Source: Calcarisporiella thermophila CBS 279.70 (taxonomy: Eukaryota > Calcarisporiellomycota). Taken from it: DNA of 64,000 nucleotides. The DNA lies in contig NW_027192201.1 of NCBI RefSeq assembly GCF_041956535.1, positions 284,060 to 348,059 on the forward strand, written 5' to 3'. Shown here piece after piece: positions 57,016-64,000 of this stretch (position 1 is the stretch's first letter; the number at the start of each line of letters is the position of its first letter). Below the pieces are notes generated by a model that did no database searches, was not told the DNA's origin, and saw nothing but the letters and a program-made list of their open reading frames with translations. The position numbers were made by a program, and so were the translations under genes.

Positions 57016-57860
57016 AACGGAGTCAGGAAATTATGCATCTTGTCCAGTCCCCCCTTCCCCTTTTCGTCCTATGCCATTTGCCAGTGTTTTTTAATACTAT
57101 TTCAATTCATTTCCACTCATCGCATCTCTATTTTTTTTTTCTTTCTTGAACAATAGTTTAGTTGTTTGGCATGTTTTTTTTTTTCTTTCAACATTGTCTG
57201 ATTTCGCACCCCTCTATTTTAGAAAAGAAGTGACACGCGTTTCTTTCCCAATGCTCTTCCCTCTCTACAACATCCACTTTTTTAACTTTTTTTTTTCCCT
57301 CATTGCTTATCTATTACTATACAATAATGTTGAATGGTTTGTTGTAGCTATTTTATAATATTCCTTTTTTTCTTCTTTCTTTTGGTGTCGGTTCAATAAA
57401 CTAACAGAGTAAACCTATAAAACCGGCAGGATGCCATGGTGTTGTTGTTGGATAGGGAATCAGTGTAGGTTGGCGGGATAACGTCGACACAACAGAGCAG
57501 GGTGAGTGCATTTCTGTGCTTTATAAACATGAAACTGAAGACAAGGGCAATAAAAATAACATCGTCATATGGAAGAGGGAAGAGGGAAAAGGGAAGCGAG
57601 GAGTGAAAACACAAATTTCAAAGATTCGGATATCCAGCATTCAAAGTCTTTAGCTCCCTCCGAAAAGAAGAAGAAATAGGAGAAAGAATAAAAAAAACAC
57701 ACGCGCACAAACCGTGAAACTAGATGAGGGGTAGAAATATTGACTAACAATTCAAAGAGGAAATGAGCAAGGAAACAGAAACAAACAGAGGAGAAGAGAG
57801 AAACAAAAGATGCGTCAGGCGGGTCGAAGCTAGAGACACGGCCACTCCACACCACCAGGC
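57016..57860. other. T- and A-rich gap between convergent genes
   Basis: 3' untranslated ends of the RasGAP gene (+) and EAF1 gene (-). Nothing else is seen. Confidence 0.5.
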
Positions 57861-60800
57861 TTAACTCTGGGGCGGAGGCTGGTTCGGCATTTGAGGAGAG
57901 GAGCGCTGCTGCGGCAGGGTCTGCGTTCTCGCAACGGGTGAGCCAGCCACCGATCCCCCGCCCAGGCTCAGCATTCCCAGCGTGGGCGAGGAAGAGACCC
58001 CTGCATTGGCCTGCGCGGCAGCGGCGGCAGCAGCTACCGCGGCGGCGGCCTGAGGATTTGGATTCCCTCCTGCAGCAGCGGCGACGGCAGCGGCGGCGGC
58101 GGCCGAGTTGCGCAGGGCCGTTGCATAGACGCGCTGCAGCTGGACCTGGGAAATCTGTGGTATCTGGTTCGCGAGCTGTGCAAGGAGAGCGGGGCTGATT
58201 TGTAGCATCCCTTGGGGAAGTGCGCCCTGCTGCTGCTGCTGCTGCTGCGGCTGCGCTTGGAGATGTTGCTGTTGTGGGCTGGCCTGCGTGGCATGCTGTT
58301 GGCGTGGAGATTGCTGCTGAGTGTGTTGTTGTATTGGAGAACGCTGCGGGGGGATGGACTGTTGCTGGCGAGGAGAGAGTTGGGACTGCTGGGCTTGCTG
58401 CTGCTGCTGGCTTTGGGCCTGCTGGGCTTGCTGAGCCTGTTGCTGCTGGAGTGCTTGTAGCATCTGAACCGCCTGTCGCTGCTGCTGAGACTGCGGAAGG
58501 TTGACTGCCTGCTGCAGTGCGGCGTGATTCACTGGATAAAAAATGCGTCAAAATCCTAAGGGTCAGCTCTTCAACAATCCATAGCCAATGGAGTCAATGG
58601 GCTTACCTCCTGAGAGCTGCTGTTGCCCTGGAATGCCAGATCCCACAAAACCAGTTCCAAGGGGTGCCCCCGATACGCCTCCCGCGGGTCTTCCCTGCGC
58701 CTGCGCTTGAGCTTGAGCTGCAGCCGCGGCTGCAAGCATAGCCTGCCTCTGCCTCAATATGGCCTGGACTTGCTCTGCCGTCAATTGGGTCGGCATTCTG
58801 ACAGGCATACCCGCGTTCTGTGCGGCTTGGATCGCTGCCATTTGCTGAGCCAGCTGCTGCGCCTGTGCACTTGGCCGGACGGCCGCCAATTTCGCTGCGG
58901 CAACGGCTGCAGCCGTTGGGTTGGTTCCCATGGAGGTGGAGGTGTTGATGGCCGTGGAAGCTGTATTGGCCGCAGTGGCCGTCATTGCTGCTGTAGTTGT
59001 GTTGCCGGTGGTCGCAACGCCTCCACGCCCCGCGGCGGCCACCGCCGCTGCAGCAGCCGCGGCAACCGCAGCAGTGTTGGCGGAGGTGGACTGCATGGGA
59101 CGGACCTGTTGAGCGAGGGGATGATTCGTTGGTAAACCGCCCGAGGGGCGAACAATTGGCTACAAGCATTCAACCGTCCGTCAGTAAAATGACGATAGGG
59201 GATCTAGACATGTCATATTTCTTACCCTTGCCACCCCGCCTTGTTGGAAAGGGAATCCGGCGGCTGCCTGCGACTGCTGGGCAAGAAGCACCTGTGCCAA
59301 TTGTCGGTCTCGTTCCGCCTTCATCCTGCTAAGCTCTGCAGGGGTAGCAGTTGTGCGCTGTGAGGGCATGCCTTGCACAGGAGACTCTATCTTTTTGGTG
59401 ATATTGGACGTGCCGTCTACACCATCGGAAAGAATGACGCTTATTAGCTCTAGCGGCAAAGTTAAATAGAAAAAAAAATACATACTTGTGGCTTTGGCCT
59501 GATTTCTCCGCTCAGCAACCGCGTTGATTGCCTCGAATATGCCATACTGTCTCTGCTTACGCTTCAAGTAGTCGATCTTGGGCCGTGCGGAAGCCTTTTG
59601 GTCCTTCTTTTGCTGCTTGGCAATTGCCGATGCAGCAGCAGCCGAAGAGGCATTTGCTGGGGTGGGCGAGGAGGAATTGGCAAACACTGGAGTTGAAGAT
59701 GAGCTTGCATCTCGGTTAGGAACCGACTGCCCAGCTCCCCCTCCCGGCCTACCTAATGCGCCAATTGAGCCCGGCCCAAGTGCCATCTGAGTCTGCATAG
59801 AGATCACGTTTTGATGCTCAAGCCGGACCCATCTCTCGTAACAATCGTAGGCTGTGCGCCGCTCGCCCGACACCGCAGCTCGAGTTGAGTTGTAAATGTC
59901 GGCGATAAGGTTCCAATTGTGCTGCATCGGTGATACAAGCGATAAAAGGGCAGCGTCGTCCTCGGGATGCCATGTGGAAGGCTGGGACTGAGCTGAGTTG
60001 GGCTGAGGAGGTGGGTGTACTGAGGGCATGGGAAGCTCCTTTTGTTTCCGTGGAACAAAGAGAGAGGGGGCGGTGGTGATCTCTGTCGCATGGGGCGAGA
60101 CGGGCTCCTCAAAGTCTGTGTCAGAGTCCGTCTCCGCATCAGCTGCGCTCCGATATACTGGCCGTTTCCGTTTCAGGATAGGTTTCTTGGTCATCAGTTG
60201 ACTAAGCGGCACTACCCGGAACTGCTCGATCTCATCGATGTATGCATCATTGTCATCGGGTGTGGGCGGCTGGTACAGCGACATCTCAGGGAAAACAAGC
60301 TGCGGATCAAACCCGGAATCCTCCAGCCCAGTGAAACAAAAAATATTGTCGATCGGTCCAAGCTCAAGGAGTGCAGACGAAAGCTGTTGAAGAAGCTCAG
60401 GAGCAACTGAGGTATCGCGGGAGGTCATCGATTGGTCTTGATCTTGCTCCTCAGACAGGGACCAAGGGACAGCGGGCTGTTCCGTGGCATTGACAGGAGA
60501 AGCAACAATCTCCGCTCCGCTAGCTGGTTGCTGTACAAGGGCGTCAGCGGGATCCAACGGGTGGGGCGGTTTGTCCTCCACGACAGCCGCATTTCCTGCA
60601 GAAGGCCCCTGAATATCTTCAGCAATATTTCTATTAAGTGCACCATCTTCGGAAACCGCTTCAGCCTTCACTTCCTCCGCATCCTCCACTTTTTCATTCT
60701 CGGCATACTCCAAAACCATTGGCGTATCATTTGACTTTGTTTCGCTTTCAAGCAGGGTGCTGGTTTGCCCATCAATGTTCATCGGGCTATCTAATAGTGG

Positions 60801-63307
60801 TTGGGCCTCAGGGATATGGCGCTATATAATTTGGAGTAAGTACATGATATTCTAAAAAGTTTGAGCCAAAAAAAAGCGGGAAACCTACTTTGATGCACAC
60901 TTCTTCCTTATTTTCCGCATTATGCCACTCCATCACCCAATGTGCCAACTGATATGCAAGCGAAATTTTCCACTTGCGCTCCTCTTTGAAATCTGCCTGT
61001 AGCCATCGCTGTTGAATTAGGAAATAAATCCAAAGACGAGTCATTAGTTTCTAGCATTTATGTGTACACGCTCTCCTCGCGTTATTTACCATTTCATCTA
61101 ATAAATAGTCCCAGGATGACTTTGTTCTCGGAGGCGCTTTGTGTCGTTTCAGCTGTCGAAAAGACCACATGTTTGCATTTTTTAGACTTTCAATGCGCTG
61201 CAGTGCTCTAATCGATTTCAATTCATCGCGAGCAATCTAGGTGTGGGGAATCAAAAATTTAAAACCTTTGGATATCAATTGAAAAAGAGAGTAAAAAACA
61301 TTATAAATACCGTCCAATCATGGGTCGTCACTATCTTACTAGCGGACTGCAGCGTTTTATGAAGGGGCTTGCTCTGCATACGTAGCAGCCATTCGTATAG
61401 ATCCACCGGCTCTCCATTTGCTTGCTGCTGACGGCTATAGCGATGGGAAGCTCGGGATGACCTCTCTCTCCGTTCAGAATCATGCAGGCGTCGGCCGGTC
61501 ATCGAGGTTCGAAATTTATCTGATGATCGCTTCGTAGTAAGGCGAACGGAGGGGGTCTTTATACCTTTCTCGCTGGTCGGGGTTCCCGCAGGAGATCGAA
61601 GCGATGATGTGCTTGCAAATCCAGGCTAAAATAAATATTATCAGAATTATTTTAGGTAAAAAAAAAATATATGAACGTATTTGATATTACATCGTGGCCA
61701 GAGAGGATTTCCTCCACACTTTTTCTTGGTACCGCACCGCTCATGCCGCGCGTCATTGGACGCTCTGGTGGAGGCACGACCCGTCTACGAGACGCTGTTG
61801 GTGTATCGATAGATGGGCTTGGGTTCTGTCTGATTTCTTCCGTTCCATCTCCAGATTCCGTTTTAATTTTAACAGGCTCATCGTCTTCCTCTTGCTTTAC
61901 TTTTGCAGGGGGTGGGGTAGATACTGAGGAATTCTCCATATTTGCTGCTGAGTCACCATTGGGAGCTTTCGTCAAGATCTTAAAGTAATTACGCAAGATG
62001 TTAAAATAGATGTTATAGTCACGAAATGCAACAAATATGTNNNNNNNNNNNNNNNNNNNNNNNNNNNNNNNNNNNNNNNNNNNNNNNNNNNNNNNNNNNN
62101 NNNNNNNNNNNNNNNNNNNNNNNNNNNNNNNNNNNNNNNNNNNNNNNNNNNNNNNNNNNNNNNNNNNNNNNNNNNNNNNNNNNNNNNNNNNNNNNNNNNN
62201 NNNNNNNNNNNNNNNNNNNNNNNNNNNNNNNNNNNNNNNNNNNNNNNNNNNNNNNNNNNNNNNNNNNNNNNNNNNNNNNNNNNNNNNNNNNNNNNNNNNN
62301 NNNNNNNNNNNNNNNNNNNNNNNNNNNNNNNNNNNNNNNNNNNNNNNNNNNNNNNNNNNNNNNNNNNNNNNNNNNNNNNNNNNNNNNNNNNNNNNNNNNN
62401 NNNNNNNNNNNNNNNNNNNNNNNNNNNNNNNNNNNNNNNNNNNNNNNNNNNNNNNNNNNNNNNNNNNNNNNNNNNNNNNNNNNNNNNNNNNNNNNNNNNN
62501 NNNNNNNNNNNNNNNNNNNNNNNNNNNNNNNNNNNNNNNNNNNNNNNNNNNNNNNNNNNNNNNNNNNNNNNNNNNNNNNNNNNNNNNNNNNNNNNNNNNN
62601 NNNNNNNNNNNNNNNNNNNNNNNNNNNNNNNNNNNNNNNNNNNNNNNNNNNNNNNNNNNNNNNNNNNNNNNNNNNNNNNNNNNNNNNNNNNNNNNNNNNN
62701 NNNNNNNNNNNNNNNNNNNNNNNNNNNNNNNNNNNNNNNNNNNNNNNNNNNNNNNNNNNNNNNNNNNNNNNNNNNNNNNCAAAAGATTAACACAAAGTAT
62801 GAATGCATCAAAAATATGGGGGAGCATACCCATTAAGCCTATTTTTTTCTAAATACTCTTTAATCTTATCTTGATTGGCTTTTAGCCATCCGTCATCCGG
62901 GGTTATTGCAACTTCATCACGATCAGTATTACTTTCAAAGAATAATAACTGCTTCAACATGCTGTCTCGTCTACTGATGAGTTTTCTACGCGCAACAAAA
63001 AATCATATAAGTACAATGAAAATACATAGTTTCCAAAATAAGTGATAACAAAAATGAACAAAATAAAACTTACTTAATCGCTGTTATCCTGGCATCTTCA
63101 GCTTTGATACGCAGTTCTTCTATAGATAGTGCCTGCAATATCGATATGGTGGTTAGACAAGATCATCATCACTCATGATTAAAATACTAATTCAAATGCA
63201 ATCCATTTAAAAATGAGCAGGATGATGGGCAAAAATCTCACCTGATCTAAGTCTTGGCTCATCGAATTTGTCACTGGATTTTCTTGAGTTAGTACATCTT
63301 GTGTCAT
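57861..63307 (-). CDS. EAF1: NuA4 scaffold subunit Eaf1/Vid21, broken by an assembly gap
   Basis: Visible exons: 63307-63242, 63132-63074, 62985-62830, [gap], 61978-61691, 61625-61311, 61236-61090, 61008-60889, 60821-59486, 59416-59226, 59159-58607 and 58531-57861. The parts after the gap code for 1206 residues and those before it for about 93. Eaf1 is the platform of the NuA4 histone acetyltransferase. The HSA domain, which binds actin and Arp4, is coded at 61236-60889 (ALQRIESLKNANMWSFRQLK, WDYLLDEMRWLQADFKEERK, LAHWVMEWHN). The SANT domain lies near 59960-59800 (WHPEDDAALLSLVSPMQHNW, ERWVRLEH). The tail is Ala- and Gln-rich, coded by CAG/GCN runs. At 59417-59485 a 69-base intron is preferred to an in-frame read-through. 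At least one exon probably lies in the gap. Confidence 0.85.
62041..62779. other. Assembly gap (739 N) inside EAF1
   Basis: Undetermined bases. An intron donor at 62829 runs into the gap from one side, and an acceptor at 61979-61980 lies just beyond the other. Confidence 0.99.
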
Positions 63308-64000
63308 GATTAAGCAAATAATTAAGTAAAATGATGATATTGGTGATTGGGAGCCAATGACTTTGTCAATGACTGTCGCTTTTCATATCTCACTACACAC
63401 TAGCGCCGTTGCGACAGGGGGATGTGAATGGATGGATGTGCTGGAGTCCTGCCCTCAACAATTTTGCAAAAAGCAGTCAATTTTATTTGGGGATATCGCT
63501 CAAGCCAAAAGAGTGAGGACTAGACAGAAATCTGCTAGGCAAGAAGCATAGAGAGAACTACGCGCGTAATAACTCTCGATGTTAAGAGAATCACATGGCT
63601 TTACGAATGCTAACTATGAATAAGTCGATTTTATTGAAATGTGAAGAAACATTGGATTTTTGCCAATATCAGGAATAGAAAAGCCTATTGCTTCAACTAG
63701 GAAGAAATATATACTGAAGGATTGTTATGGATGACTGTTTAGGATACTTTCTACGTGCTTAGATACTTCCCTTTTGCACCTTTGTCCAAAAGAATAATGC
63801 CGTGAAACTGCATGTGCTTTTAGATTCTGATATCCTTAAAATGTAACTTTAGCGATTTGTGACTGGCTTCGACAATTTACATTGCCCTGGTTATTATTAA
63901 GGGTGGCAAAAGCACTGAGCGTTTAATAAATTATGAGAATTTTAACCCTACGACCCCAGCTTCGCCTCTTGCTATTACCACGCTTTGCGAGAATGAGCAC
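63308..64000. other. EAF1 upstream region and possible start of a rightward gene
   Basis: No complete gene is seen. The left part is the EAF1 promoter. At the right edge an ATG (63993-63995) follows a PACE-like element by about 80 bases. Confidence 0.4.
63902..63910 (+). promoter_or_regulatory. Second exact PACE motif near the right edge
   Basis: The plus strand reads GGTGGCAAA, identical to the element upstream of RPN10 and facing right. It lies 83 bases before an ATG at the window edge. If it works like the first, the gene beyond the edge may code for a proteasome subunit; nothing in the window confirms that. Confidence 0.35.

Noticed and set aside
57861-59159. CAG and GCN runs as a CRISPR or satellite array
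   Set aside because: They are in-frame Gln- and Ala-rich coding sequence of the EAF1 tail without regular spacers.

Overview
This is nuclear DNA from a fungus. The genes are split by many short GT-AG introns, mostly 50 to 120 bases, and the set includes a myosin-chitin synthase, a Zn2Cys6 regulator, a Caf120-type PH protein and a NuA4 Eaf1/Vid21 scaffold. Several genes are rare or absent in Dikarya: a DHCR7-type sterol reductase, DDRGK1 of the UFM1 pathway, Gemin7, TRAX and a bacterial-type release factor 2. Together they point to an early-diverging, non-Dikarya lineage (Mucoromycota or Zoopagomycota grade). I cannot name the genus. Splice models below were built by hand; for each complete multi-exon gene the exon lengths sum to a multiple of three.

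Left part (1 to about 16.5 kb) is AT-rich and holds small, intron-rich housekeeping genes: DHCR7 (-), RPN10 (-), mitochondrial RF2 (+), a poorly defined small gene (-), a DOMON/cytochrome b561 protein (-), EMC5 (-), Gemin7 (+), PIG-P (+), Mgs1/WRNIP1 (-) and RPL7 (+). RPL7 carries a C/D snoRNA in an intron. Three pairs here are head-to-head with short shared promoters: RPN10/RF2, EMC5/Gemin7 and MGS1/RPL7.

Middle part (16.5 to 42 kb) holds a Caf120/Skg3-like PH protein (+), a 2.5 kb intergenic stretch with inverted repeats and a candidate structured RNA, a CAT/SLC7 amino-acid permease (+), a FYVE protein (+), an MITF-like bHLH factor (+), a Myb/SANT-like protein (-), a class V/VII-type chitin synthase with a myosin-like head (-), and TRAX (-) head-to-head with DDRGK1 (+).

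Right part (42 to 64 kb) is richer in GC and in low-complexity sequence. It holds a GA-rich minisatellite broken by an assembly gap, an unrecognised two-exon gene (-), a Zn2Cys6 regulator (+), a single-pass membrane protein with repeated RxSF motifs (-), a BAR-PH-RasGAP protein (+) and EAF1/VID21 (-), which is interrupted by a second gap.

The genes do not form one pathway. Themes that recur are secretion and ER membrane (EMC5, PIG-P, DHCR7, DDRGK1), cell wall and polarity (chitin synthase, RasGAP, wall-sensor-like protein), RNA handling (Gemin7, TRAX, snoRNA, Caf120) and proteasome control. RPN10 has an exact copy of the yeast PACE element upstream, and a second exact copy lies near the right edge before a possible start codon.
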